A stretch of 64,000 nt of DNA, from contig DATGGU010000035.1 of NCBI GenBank assembly GCA_035308365.1, forward strand, positions 1 to 64,000, given 5' to 3'. This DNA is from PALSA-505 sp035308365 (GTDB taxonomy: Bacteria > Actinomycetota > Actinomycetes > Streptosporangiales > Streptosporangiaceae). Every line of letters starts with the position of its first letter. Within the stretch, counting starts at the first letter, position 1. Position numbers and translations under genes: made by a program. The notes under the pieces were generated by a model. The model saw only the letters and a list, made by a program, of their open reading frames with translations. It ran no database searches and was not told the DNA's origin. Positions 8,636 through 16,266 of the stretch are shown piece by piece.

Positions 8636-9412
8636 ATGATCCGCATGGCAGCACACCTGTTCGGCTACGACCTGCGCGCCTTCATCCGCAACCGCCAGGC
8701 CCAGTTCTTCACCCTGGCGCTGCCGGTGCTGTTCCTGGTGATTCTGGCCTCTTTGTTCGGCGGCCACGGCCACACCACCCCGGTCCCCGGCGGGCAGGTC
8801 AGCATCTCGGTGGCCTACGTGCCCGGCATCATGACCCTCGGCATCATCGCGGCCTGCTTCGGCAACCTGGTCGCCTCGGTCACCGCGCAACGCGAACGCG
8901 GCGTACTCAAACGGCGGCGCGCCACACCCGTCCCGGCCGCTGCCGTCATCGCAGGCCGCGTCCTCACCGCGGTCGTCATCGCGGTCACCATGGCGGCGGT
9001 ACTGCTGGGCATCGGCTGGGGCGCCTACAGCGTCCACGTCCCCGGGCGCACCGCTCTCGCGCTCGGGGTCACCGTGGTCGTCGGAGCCGCCTCGTTCTGC
9101 TGCCTCGGCTACGCGCTCGCCTCGCTGGTCCACAACGAGGACGCCGCGCTGCCCGCCACCCAGGCGATCCTGCTGCCGCTGTACTTCATCTCGGGAGTGT
9201 TCGTCGCGGTCTCAGTACTTCCGCACTGGCTGGCCGGCGTGGGGGACGTCTTTCCCGTCCGCCACCTGCGGGATGCCCTGCTAGCCGCCTACAACCCGCA
9301 CACCACCGGGCTTGGGTTCGCCGGCCGTGATCTGCTTATCGTGGCTGCCTGGGGAGCCGCGGGCCTGCTCATCGCACTCCGCAAGTTCAGCTGGCTGCCG
9401 CTTGGGCGCTAG
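8636..9412 (+). CDS. ABC-2 type transporter permease (module 1)
   Basis: A 258-residue integral membrane protein with about six hydrophobic segments, among them FFTLALPVLFLVILASLFG, GIMTLGIIAACFGNLVASV and ILLPLYFISGVFVAVSVLP. Between the second and third lies the cytoplasmic stretch QRERGVLKRRRATPVPAA, typical of ABC-2/DrrB permeases. The PLYFISGVF and DVFPVRHLRDAL motifs are those of the drug-exporter subclass. The start ATG 8636 is placed by AAGGA in the upstream 11-bp repeat. Together with the ATPase at 7645 it should form a dimeric exporter. The cargo cannot be read from sequence. Confidence 0.9.
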   Translation: MIRMAAHLFGYDLRAFIRNRQAQFFTLALPVLFLVILASLFGGHGHTTPVPGGQVSISVAYVPGIMTLGIIAACFGNLVASVTAQRERGVLKRRRATPVPAAAVIAGRVLTAVVIAVTMAAVLLGIGWGAYSVHVPGRTALALGVTVVVGAASFCCLGYALASLVHNEDAALPATQAILLPLYFISGVFVAVSVLPHWLAGVGDVFPVRHLRDALLAAYNPHTTGLGFAGRDLLIVAAWGAAGLLIALRKFSWLPLGR

Positions 9413-9451
9413 CCCGGCCAGCGCCACCCACCACGCTCACGGAAGGAAGTC

Positions 9452-9628
9452 ATGGCTACCGAAGTTCAAACCCAAACCGGCCGGTGCACGCTCCACGGAA
9501 CCGTTGAGGCAACCCGGGAAGTCCCCAGGATGGGGTTCCCCTTCATCGTCTACGCCATCTGGCGGGCCATCGCCAGCCGCCGCCCATTCCGCTGCCCCGA
9601 CTGCGGCGCCCCCGTTCAAGGCGGATAA
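9452..9628 (+). CDS. Small zinc-ribbon-like protein (58 aa)
   Basis: An ATG at 9452 with GGAAGGAAG (9441-9449) directly upstream opens a 58-codon frame ending at TAA 9626-9628. The protein has a hydrophobic middle (MGFPFIVYAIWRAIA) and a C-terminal FRCPDCGAPVQGG knuckle. With the upstream CTLHG (Cys12, His15) it offers a C-x2-H ... C-x2-C metal set. It follows the module 1 permease by 39 bp, so it may be the last gene of that operon. No function is known to me. The good ribosome binding site and coherent composition support a real gene. Confidence 0.6.
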   Translation: MATEVQTQTGRCTLHGTVEATREVPRMGFPFIVYAIWRAIASRRPFRCPDCGAPVQGG

Positions 9629-9659
9629 CCTAACGGCCGGCCTTGGGATGGTGCTCGTT

Positions 9660-10340
9660 TCAGCGGTCCTGGGCTCTGGAATGGCCGATCTGCACCAGGC
9701 CGTTCTCGTAGCCGTACACGACGGCCTGGACCCGGTCCCGCAGGCTCAGCTTGGCCAGGACGCGCCCGACGTGAGTCTTGACGGTGGCCTCGGACAGAAA
9801 CAGCCTCGCGGCGATCTCGGCGTTGGACAGGCCTTGCGCGACGAGGACGAGAACCTCGCGTTCCCGGTCGGTCAGCGTGGCCAGCTCGGCGGGCGGCGCC
9901 GTCCCGGCGGCCGGCAGCATGTGCCCGAACCGGTCGATCAGCCGCCGGGTGGTGGACGGCGCCACCACCGCGTCACCGGAGTGCACGGCCCGGATCGCGA
10001 ACAACAGCTCGGCCGGCGGAACGTCCTTGAGCAGGAACCCGCCCGCCCCGGCCTTCAGCGCCGAGAATGCGTATTCGTCGAGGTCGAAGGTGGTGAGCAT
10101 GAGAATGCGCGGGCGCTCGCCCGCGGCCCGGATCCGGCGGGTGGCCGCCACCCCGTCCAGCCGTGGCATGCGGGCGTCCATCACCATTACGTCGCAGCTG
10201 ATCCGGCGGGCCAGCTCGATCGCCTCCAGCCCGTCGCTGGCCTCGCCGACCACGGTCATGTCCGGCTGTGCCTCCAGTACCATGCGGAAACCCGCACGGA
10301 CCAGTTCCTGGTCGTCGACGAGCGCGGTCCGGATGGTCAC
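9660..10340 (-). CDS. NarL/FixJ-family response regulator (module 2)
   Basis: A 226-residue regulator: receiver with ALVDDQELVRAG, phospho-acceptor Asp in VMVMDARMPRLDG and Lys in FLLKDVPP, then a LuxR-type helix-turn-helix with LTDREREVLVLVAQGLSNAE and EATVKTHVGRVLAKL. Its ATG overlaps the stop of the kinase gene in an ATGA (10340-10337), so kinase and regulator are co-translated. It is the second regulator of this type within 5 kb. Together with the kinase at 10337-11527 it most likely governs the divergent ABC genes at 11772-13567. It converges on the small zinc-ribbon gene with a 31-bp gap. Confidence 0.93.
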   Translation of the reverse strand: MTIRTALVDDQELVRAGFRMVLEAQPDMTVVGEASDGLEAIELARRISCDVMVMDARMPRLDGVAATRRIRAAGERPRILMLTTFDLDEYAFSALKAGAGGFLLKDVPPAELLFAIRAVHSGDAVVAPSTTRRLIDRFGHMLPAAGTAPPAELATLTDREREVLVLVAQGLSNAEIAARLFLSEATVKTHVGRVLAKLSLRDRVQAVVYGYENGLVQIGHSRAQDR

Positions 10341-11527
10341 GCGACGCCGCCGGATCGCGAGCGGGCCAGCGCCGGCATCGCGGGTATCCGGGCCGTGACC
10401 TGGTACCCACCCTGCGGCAACGGCCCGGCGGTCACCGTGCCGTCATACATCCCGACCCGTTCACGCATCCCGGCGAGCCCGTGCCCGGCGCCGTCGCCGT
10501 GCGCGGCGGCACCGCGCCCGTTGTCGCTGACCTGGACCACCAGCTCGTCGTCGGTATAGCACAGCGTCACCGACGCGGCGGCGGCCAGCCCGGCGTGCTT
10601 GCGGGTATTGGTCAGCGACTCCTGCACCACCCGGTAGGCGGCCAGCTCGGCGCCCTCGGGAAGCGGCCGGGGCGGCCCGTCCAGCGTGAGCGACACGGAC
10701 ATGCCCGCGGTCCTGGCCTGTTCCACAAGCTCCCGAAGCTGTCCGAGGCCGGGCTGCGGGGCCATGCCGGTCCGGGAATCGCCCGACCGCAGCAGGCCGA
10801 GCAGCCGCCGCATCTCGCTCAGCGCCTGCCGCCCGGTGCGCGAGATCGCCTGCAGAGCCTGGCGGGCCTGCGCCGGGTTGCTGTCCAGCGCGTACCCGGC
10901 ACCGTCGGCCTGCACCACCATGACGCTGAGGTTGTGGGCGATGACGTCGTGCAGTTCCCGGGCGATGCGGGCCCGCTCGGTGGCGGCGGCAATCTGGGCC
11001 TGTGCGTCCCACTCCCGCTCCAGCCGGGCGGCCCGCTCCTCCAGCGCGGCGTAGTAGCCCCGCCGGTACCGCATCGAGTCGCCGAGCACCCAGGCGATGA
11101 GCGCGGTCCCGCAGAAGATCACCAGGGCAGCGAAGATCTTCCGGAACAGGTCCAGCCCGTGCGCCCAGACGAGCACCCCCACGAAAGAACCCGCCAGGCA
11201 GATCGCCAGCCCGGCCAGCGATACCCGCCGCGGCCGGTAGGCCGCCAGCGTGTACAGCAGCACCGGGATCGCCAGGTCGGTGCCGCTCGGCCCGGACCCG
11301 AACATGACCTGGACCGCTCCCGCCACTACGGCGGCGCAGAATGCGGCGACCGGGTTCTGCCGCCGGAACACCACCGCGGCCAGCATGACGAGCGATATCG
11401 AGATCACCAGCAGCAGCGGGTGGGTGTGATGGAGAAGCGGGCCGGTGCCAAGCACGGCCAGCAGCAGCGCCAGCGCGCCGTCCACCAGCCTCGGATGACG
11501 GCTGAGCCAGGCGTAGACCGCTGCCAC
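10337..11527 (-). CDS. Membrane sensor histidine kinase, HisKA_3 type (module 2)
   Basis: The first 160 residues carry about six hydrophobic segments (for example GALALLLAVLGTGPLLH and IFAALVIFCGTALIAWVLG). They are followed by a coiled coil and the HisKA_3 box ERARIARELHDVIAHNLSV, in which His of LHDV is phosphorylated. The HATPase end shows VVQVSDNGRGAAAHGDGAGH and GLAGMRERVGMYDG. I place the start at GTG 11527-11525, which gives 396 residues starting VAAVYAWLSRHP. The frame stays open upstream to 11797, but that extension is low-complexity and would overlap the divergent ABC gene. No strong ribosome binding site is visible, so the start is uncertain. The stop overlaps the regulator start. 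Confidence 0.85.
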   Translation of the reverse strand: MAAVYAWLSRHPRLVDGALALLLAVLGTGPLLHHTHPLLLVISISLVMLAAVVFRRQNPVAAFCAAVVAGAVQVMFGSGPSGTDLAIPVLLYTLAAYRPRRVSLAGLAICLAGSFVGVLVWAHGLDLFRKIFAALVIFCGTALIAWVLGDSMRYRRGYYAALEERAARLEREWDAQAQIAAATERARIARELHDVIAHNLSVMVVQADGAGYALDSNPAQARQALQAISRTGRQALSEMRRLLGLLRSGDSRTGMAPQPGLGQLRELVEQARTAGMSVSLTLDGPPRPLPEGAELAAYRVVQESLTNTRKHAGLAAAASVTLCYTDDELVVQVSDNGRGAAAHGDGAGHGLAGMRERVGMYDGTVTAGPLPQGGYQVTARIPAMPALARSRSGGVA

Positions 11528-11771
11528 GGCACCAGCGTAACGAGGTGACCGGGCGGCGGCGTCAGCCCAGCGGCCGATGCGTGCCCGTCTCAGGTAGCAC
11601 TGGCAGCCGTTGGGCGTCAGCCGCGAACCCGCGCCGCGTCCGGCGGGCAGGTGCTCATGTTCATCCCCGAGGCCGGCCCGGGCAAGCCCGCCGGCCGGCG
11701 CGGTGGCGCCGCCGTGGGCCGGACACTGACCTGGCGGCCCGGCCACGTGAGCCGCCACGAAGGGAGACGAC

Positions 11772-12716
11772 ATGATCGAGGCACAGGGCCTCTCCAAACG
11801 TTACGGTGACACGCTGGCCGTCGATGACCTCTCATTCCGGGTCGAGCCCGGGAAGATCACGGGTTTTCTCGGGCCGAACGGAGCCGGGAAGACGACCACG
11901 ATGCGGCTGGTCCTTGGGCTGGATGAGCCGAGCGCCGGCCGGGTGACGGTCAACGGCAGGCCGTTCCGGTCGTCGGCCGCGCCGATGCGGGAGGTGGGCG
12001 CGCTGCTGGATGCCAAGGCGGTCCATGGTGGCCGCAGCGCCTACAGCCACCTGCTGTGCCTGGCCCAGACCAACAACCTCCCCCGGCGGCGGGTGGATGA
12101 GGTGCTGGATCTGGTCGGGCTGGCCTCGGTGGCCAGGAAGCGGGCCAGGGGTTTCTCGCTGGGCATGGGGCAGCGGCTCGGCATCGCCGCGACGCTGCTC
12201 GGCGATCCGGCGATCCTCATGTTCGATGAACCGGTCAACGGCCTGGATCCGGAGGGCATCCTGTGGATCCGCAACCTGATGAAGCGGCTCGCCGCCGAGG
12301 GCCGGACGGTGTTCGTCTCCAGCCACCTGATGTCGGAGATGGAGAACACCGCCGACCACCTGATCGTGATCGGCAGGGGCAAGCTCATCGCCGACTGCCC
12401 GATGGCCGAGTTCATCGCGCGCAGTTCGCGGCGCACGGTGTGGGTCCGGACCCCCGACCCGGCCCGGCTGACCCGGGTGATCACCGCGGCCGGCGGCACC
12501 GTCGGCGACGAGGGCGATGGCCGGCTGGTGGTATCGGGCCTGAGCCGGGAGCGGGTCGGCGATCTTGCCTTCGAGAACACCGTCCGGCTGCACGAGCTGG
12601 CCGCCGCGCAGGCGTCCCTGGAGCAGGCCTTCATGGAGCTGACCGGCGCATCCGTCGAGTTCCGCGCCGACCAGCAGCGCAGTGACACCGACGTCCTGAC
12701 CGGAAGTGGGGTATGA
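11772..12716 (+). CDS. ABC transporter ATP-binding protein, BcrA-like (module 2)
   Basis: A 314-residue ATPase with Walker A GPNGAGKTTT (34-43), the variant signature FSLGMGQRLGIA (128-139), Walker B ILMFDEPVNGLDP (148-160) and H-loop SSHLMSEME. The LGM(G/K)QR signature is characteristic of the BcrA/lantibiotic-immunity type and differs from the DrrA-like ATPase of module 1, so the two modules are not a recent tandem duplication. The start ATG 11772 has GAAGGGAGA upstream. The last codons overlap the permease start in an ATGA, showing a two-gene operon. The divergent kinase/regulator pair suggests induction by a cell-envelope signal. Confidence 0.93.
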   Translation: MIEAQGLSKRYGDTLAVDDLSFRVEPGKITGFLGPNGAGKTTTMRLVLGLDEPSAGRVTVNGRPFRSSAAPMREVGALLDAKAVHGGRSAYSHLLCLAQTNNLPRRRVDEVLDLVGLASVARKRARGFSLGMGQRLGIAATLLGDPAILMFDEPVNGLDPEGILWIRNLMKRLAAEGRTVFVSSHLMSEMENTADHLIVIGRGKLIADCPMAEFIARSSRRTVWVRTPDPARLTRVITAAGGTVGDEGDGRLVVSGLSRERVGDLAFENTVRLHELAAAQASLEQAFMELTGASVEFRADQQRSDTDVLTGSGV

Positions 12717-13567
12717 CGATGGCGACGGCATCCACGGTAGCGGCCCGCCCGGCGCGGCGGGCGGCGGCGGGACGGGCCAGCTTCGGCGGCGCACTGCGCT
12801 CCGAGTTCACCAAGATCCGCTCTGTGCGGTCCACCTACTGGACGCTGCTGGCGCTGGTGGTGGCCTGCGTTGGCATCGGTGCCATCGGCAGCTACGGCCA
12901 TGCGCACGACTTCGGCCAGATGACGGCGGCCGCCCAGGCGGCCAACCGGGCAGGGGAGATCACGCGGGCGCCCATGGTGAGCCTGTTCGGTGTGATACTC
13001 GGCCAGCTGGTGATCGCGGTGCTCGGCGCGCTGACCGTCACCTCCGAATACTCGACCGGGATGATCCGCACATCGCTGTCCGTGCTGCCGGGCCGCGGCA
13101 CGGTCTTCGCCGCCAAGGCAGTGGTGTTCGGGGCGATCGCCCTGGTCACCGGGCTGGTAACCAGCTTCGCCTCGTTCTTTCCCGGGCAGGCGATCATGTC
13201 CGGCCAGCACATCGGCGTCAGCCTCGGCCATCCGGGAGCACTGCGGGCGGTGGTCGGCGCGGGCCTGTTCCTCGCGGTGTGCGGGCTGCTGTCCTACGGG
13301 CTCGGCGCGCTGATCCGGCACACCGCGGGGGCGATCACCGCATCGATCGGGCTGCTGTTCGTGCTGTTCGTCCTCACCCAGTTCCTGCCGCAGAGCTGGG
13401 CGGTGCACATCGACAAGTGGATCCCGTTCAACGCCGGCGCCGCGATCTGGGAGCACCAGTCCGCCCCGGTCATGCTCAGCCCGTGGACCGGGTTCGGCGT
13501 GTTCTGCGGTTATGCCGCGATCGCAATGGCGGCCGGGCTGTACCGGTTCCGCTACCGCGACACCTGA
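12713..13567 (+). CDS. ABC transporter permease subunit (module 2)
   Basis: A 284-residue membrane protein starting in the ATGA overlap with the ATPase gene. A short Ala/Arg-rich cytoplasmic N-terminus precedes the first membrane segment (STYWTLLALVVACVGIGAIG). The signature GVILGQLVIAVLGALTVTSE followed by YSTGMIRTSLSVLP is the classic ABC-2 subfamily pattern in Actinobacteria (tsEy..Gtir.tl). Five or six membrane segments in total end at GFGVFCGYAAIAMAAGLYRF. It should pair with the ATPase at 11772 as an exporter or immunity pump. A small GC hairpin follows the stop directly. Confidence 0.92.
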   Translation: MTMATASTVAARPARRAAAGRASFGGALRSEFTKIRSVRSTYWTLLALVVACVGIGAIGSYGHAHDFGQMTAAAQAANRAGEITRAPMVSLFGVILGQLVIAVLGALTVTSEYSTGMIRTSLSVLPGRGTVFAAKAVVFGAIALVTGLVTSFASFFPGQAIMSGQHIGVSLGHPGALRAVVGAGLFLAVCGLLSYGLGALIRHTAGAITASIGLLFVLFVLTQFLPQSWAVHIDKWIPFNAGAAIWEHQSAPVMLSPWTGFGVFCGYAAIAMAAGLYRFRYRDT

Positions 13568-13583
13568 GGCCCCGCCCGGGGCC
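13568..13583 (+). terminator. Short GC hairpin after ABC permease
   Basis: GGCCCCG (13568-13574) pairs with CGGGGCC (13577-13583) across a two-base gap, starting directly after the TGA stop of the permease. There is no T-run, which is usual for actinomycete terminators. The stem is short, so the call is tentative. Confidence 0.35.
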
Positions 13584-13773
13584 AGCGGCAGCGGGTGAGC
13601 CGCATCGGACCGGTCCCAGGCCATCAGGCTAAGCGAGGCTAAGCCGGTCATCCACCCGACTAAGGCCTGCTTGAGCAGGGAAAATAAGGCTTTCCTCCGA
13701 TACGCCGACCGGGGCCTTACGGCGAAACTCAGTAGTGATCGGCAAAGAGATGAACGCGAACCCAGGAGGAACC

Positions 13774-13923
13774 ATGAACCACAACGTGACGCAGCGCGGA
13801 CGGGGCCCACTGGCCCGCATCAGCCGGCGCGTCGTCGCTATCGTCGCCGAGTGCAACTACGCCCAGGACCGGCTGACCAGCTTGCGCAACACCCCCGACA
13901 CGTATCTGACCCGGGGAAACTAG
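13774..13923 (+). CDS. Small basic protein (49 aa), unknown function
   Basis: ATG 13774 is preceded by a near-perfect AGGAGG (13764-13769) and opens a 49-codon frame ending at TAG 13921-13923. The product is basic in its first half (RGRGPLARISRRVVAIVAE), then CNYAQDRLTSLRNTPDTYL. Its middle could form one amphipathic helix. I recall short actinobacterial proteins of this RRVVAIVAECNYAQ type, without a known role. It stands alone between the module 2 permease and the GYD gene and is followed by a strong bidirectional hairpin. Confidence 0.6.
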   Translation: MNHNVTQRGRGPLARISRRVVAIVAECNYAQDRLTSLRNTPDTYLTRGN

Positions 13924-13986
13924 CATCCGGTGCCGGGCGGATTCCCGATCCGGATCCCGAGGCCGCTCCCCGCACGAACCAGCCGC

Positions 13987-14014
13987 AGCCGGCCGGGCCG
14001 ACGCCCGGCCGGCT
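13987..14014. terminator. Bidirectional terminator hairpin
   Basis: AGCCGGCCGGGC (13987-13998) pairs perfectly with GCCCGGCCGGCT (14003-14014) around a CGAC loop. It lies between the rightward small gene (ends 13923) and the leftward GYD gene (ends 14046), where it can serve both. Confidence 0.6.
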
Positions 14015-14045
14015 AGCGTGATCCCCCGGGTGCTGGTCTGGTCGC

Positions 14046-14369
14046 TCATCCGCTCTTCCGGGTGGTGACGACCCTGCGTTTGCGCAACGACTCGAGCCAT
14101 TCCTGCCCGCTGAGCAGCCGGGTGGTCTTGGCCGACTTCACCTCGCCCGCCGCGGCGACGGCCATCGCGACGCTGGCAGCGGTCATGTCATCGGGTGCCT
14201 CATACACGACGAGCAGGTCATACTCGCCGAACGGAAAGCCGGCCACCAAGATCTTGGCTCCCACGGCCTCCAGTGCCAGGCTGATCGCTTCGGTGGGATC
14301 TTGCGGGTTTTTGAGCTGAGCCGCCATCGACTTCGCGGTATAGGAGGCTTGGTACATGTAGAGCGCCAT
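14046..14369 (-). CDS. GYD-domain protein
   Basis: A 107-residue protein starting at ATG 14369-14367 with GAGGGGGA a few bases upstream. It opens MALYMYQASYTAKSMAAQL and contains FPFGEYDLLVVYEAPDDM, the GYD signature region here as GEYD. GYD proteins are small ferredoxin-like-fold proteins of unknown biochemical function, often single-copy in soil actinobacteria. Longer in-frame extensions upstream exist but are low-complexity and lack a binding site. It is divergent from the S53 peptidase gene across a region with an inverted repeat (14461-14481). Confidence 0.82.
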   Translation of the reverse strand: MALYMYQASYTAKSMAAQLKNPQDPTEAISLALEAVGAKILVAGFPFGEYDLLVVYEAPDDMTAASVAMAVAAAGEVKSAKTTRLLSGQEWLESLRKRRVVTTRKSG

Positions 14370-14460
14370 CGAGATTCCCCCTCGGGTGGGGTCAGGCGAA
14401 GGGATCACCCGCCAGTCCCTGTCACGCCCGGCGGAGGCGGCGCAAGGCTGGAGACCACTG

Positions 14461-14481
14461 CGGTTTAAAGATCGTAAACCG
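14461..14481. promoter_or_regulatory. Inverted repeat, candidate operator
   Basis: CGGTTTA (14461-14467) and TAAACCG (14475-14481) form a perfect 7-bp inverted repeat with a 7-base spacer in an AT-richer patch. It lies between the divergent GYD and S53 peptidase genes, about 90 and 130 bp from their starts. The symmetry fits a dimeric regulator site, but no regulator is encoded next to it. Confidence 0.35.
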
Positions 14482-14607
14482 GCCCGGACGGACGCACCAG
14501 CCTGCTGGCCTGGGGAGCAGGGATTGCCGTGGGTCTTGCGGTGAGTTGTCCTGCTGGACATCATGGCATCGTCTAACCCTCAATGTGGAGGGAGAGGGAG
14601 GGTTCCC

Positions 14608-16059
14608 TTGTCCCGTTTCTACCTGCGCTTCATGGCGCGCCCCGCTGCTGCCCTCGTGCTGGGCGGCGCGACCGTCCTGGCAGGAGGCCCGGTAGGTTCC
14701 TCGGCGCTGGCCGCGGGCAGCCTGCCGGTTCCGCTGCCCACGGTCGCCGACTACCATCTCCTATCCAGCCAGACGACCCCGCCGACAGAGGCTGACTGCT
14801 TCGCGGTCGGCCGGCGGTGCTTCACCCCGGCTTCGATGCAAACCTCCTACAACCTGCCCCCGCTGTATGCCATGGGCGATAAGGGTCAAGGCGTCACGAT
14901 CGCGATTATCGACTCGTTCGGCAATCCGAACATGGCCTCCGACCTGGCCAACTTCGACACCCAGTTTGGCCTGCCGCACATGTGCGGTGAGCCGGGCGCG
15001 GCGTGTGGCGCCGGGATCCCGACGTTCACGCACGTGTACTGGAACGGGAAGACCCAGGTGAAGTCGCCGCCGCCGAAGAGCAAGGGCACCGGGCTGCAGG
15101 CCCGCGACGCCTGGACCGTGGAGACCAGCCTTGACGTCGAATGGGCCCACGCCATCGCACCGGAAGCGAACATCCTCAATGTGACCACCAACCCGGCCGA
15201 GACCCTTGGGGTCCAGGGCTTCCCGACCATGATGAACGCCGAGCAGTACATCGTGGATCATCACGAGGCGACGGTCATCTCCCAGAGTTTCGCCGCCGCC
15301 GAGGAGAGCTTCGGGAGCACCACGTCGCTGCTGAAGCTGCGGCACGCGTTCATTTCCGCGGCCGCCAACGGCGTCACCGTGCTGGGCAGCTCGGGTGACA
15401 GCGGCACGGCGAACATTATGAAGCAGCCGGTCAAGAAGCCCAAGACGATTCCGTACCCCACGGTTCAATGGCCGGCGTCCGACCCGCTGGTGACCGGGGT
15501 GGGCGGCACGTACCTGTGCACCGACCCGACCACCGGCATGGGCATCGACTCGACCGACCCGCCGACACAATGCCAGGTCACTCCCCCGTTCCGGGAGATC
15601 GGCTGGATCGCCTCGGGTGGCGGCTTCAGCCATGTGTTCGCCAAGCCCTCCTACCAGGACATGCTGCCGGCCGGGTCCACCCCGATCGGCGCCATGCGGG
15701 GCGTTCCCGACGTCTCGTACCAGGCCAGCTCCTTCACCGGCCCACTGGTGTACGACACCGGTGCGGGCGCCGGCGGCTGGTTCATCGTCGGCGGGACATC
15801 CAGTTCGTGCCCGCAGTTCGCCGCGCTGGTCGCGATCGCCGACCAGATCGCCGGGCACGGCCTGGGCCAGATCAACCCAACGCTGTACAAGCTGGCCGAC
15901 AGCGGGAGTTACAGCTCCGATTTCTACGACGTGACCACCGGAAACAACCAGACCGACCCTGCCGTCCCCGGGTACCCGGCCACCACTGGGTGGGACCCGG
16001 TGACCGGCCTCGGCACGCCCAACGCGGCGAACCTGGTGCCCGCGCTGGCCGCAGGGTAA
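14608..16059 (+). CDS. Secreted S53 (sedolisin/kumamolisin-like) serine-carboxyl peptidase
   Basis: I place the start at TTG 14608, six bases after a long GGAGGGAGAGGGAGG run. The upstream ATG 14563 has no binding site. The 483-residue product begins with a signal peptide (ARPAAALVLGGATVLAGG, cleavage near SSALAAG). The S53 catalytic domain follows at once (LPPLYAMGDKGQGVTIAIID). It has the Glu/Asp pair in VETSLDVEWAHAIAP, the oxyanion Asp in GSSGDSG and the nucleophile Ser in GGTSSSCPQFAAL, plus a C-terminal calcium site region (DVTTGNN, GWDPVTGLGTPN). The family cleaves proteins at acid pH. The 150-200-residue activation prodomain of classical sedolisins is missing. A strong terminator follows. 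Confidence 0.9.
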   Translation: MSRFYLRFMARPAAALVLGGATVLAGGPVGSSALAAGSLPVPLPTVADYHLLSSQTTPPTEADCFAVGRRCFTPASMQTSYNLPPLYAMGDKGQGVTIAIIDSFGNPNMASDLANFDTQFGLPHMCGEPGAACGAGIPTFTHVYWNGKTQVKSPPPKSKGTGLQARDAWTVETSLDVEWAHAIAPEANILNVTTNPAETLGVQGFPTMMNAEQYIVDHHEATVISQSFAAAEESFGSTTSLLKLRHAFISAAANGVTVLGSSGDSGTANIMKQPVKKPKTIPYPTVQWPASDPLVTGVGGTYLCTDPTTGMGIDSTDPPTQCQVTPPFREIGWIASGGGFSHVFAKPSYQDMLPAGSTPIGAMRGVPDVSYQASSFTGPLVYDTGAGAGGWFIVGGTSSSCPQFAALVAIADQIAGHGLGQINPTLYKLADSGSYSSDFYDVTTGNNQTDPAVPGYPATTGWDPVTGLGTPNAANLVPALAAG

Positions 16060-16089
16060 CCACCCACCACCAGGACAGCGAGATCACAT

Positions 16090-16127
16090 CCTGGCCGGGG
16101 AGCCGTTGAGCCGGCTCCCCGGCCAGG
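16090..16127 (+). terminator. Strong terminator hairpin after S53 peptidase
   Basis: CCTGGCCGGGGAGCCG (16090-16105) pairs perfectly over 16 bp with CGGCTCCCCGGCCAGG (16112-16127) around a TTGAGC loop, 30 bp after the peptidase stop. Confidence 0.75.
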
Positions 16128-16155
16128 CTCGCATCGAGGCGCTGGAATCTTCGCC

Positions 16156-16197
16156 ATCATCTGGAACTCTCCCGCAATCATCTGGAACTCTCCCGCA
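16156..16197 (+). repeat. 21-bp tandem direct repeat, two copies
   Basis: A 21-bp unit beginning ATCATCTGGAACTC and ending CCCGCA occurs at 16156-16176 and is repeated exactly at 16177-16197. It lies between the S53 terminator and the NHL-repeat gene, 70 bp before that gene's start. It could be a regulator-binding direct repeat or simple slippage. Confidence 0.65.
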
Positions 16198-16266
16198 ATC
16201 GTTAACTCTGGTGTTTAATGGGCCGAAGACCCTGGGTAACCGTTTCCTAGATCGCAGGGGGATCTG

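Noticed and set aside
12041..13810. A 589-codon - strand frame across the module 2 ABC genes
   Set aside because: Low-complexity antisense shadow of two genes with clear Walker and ABC-2 motifs.
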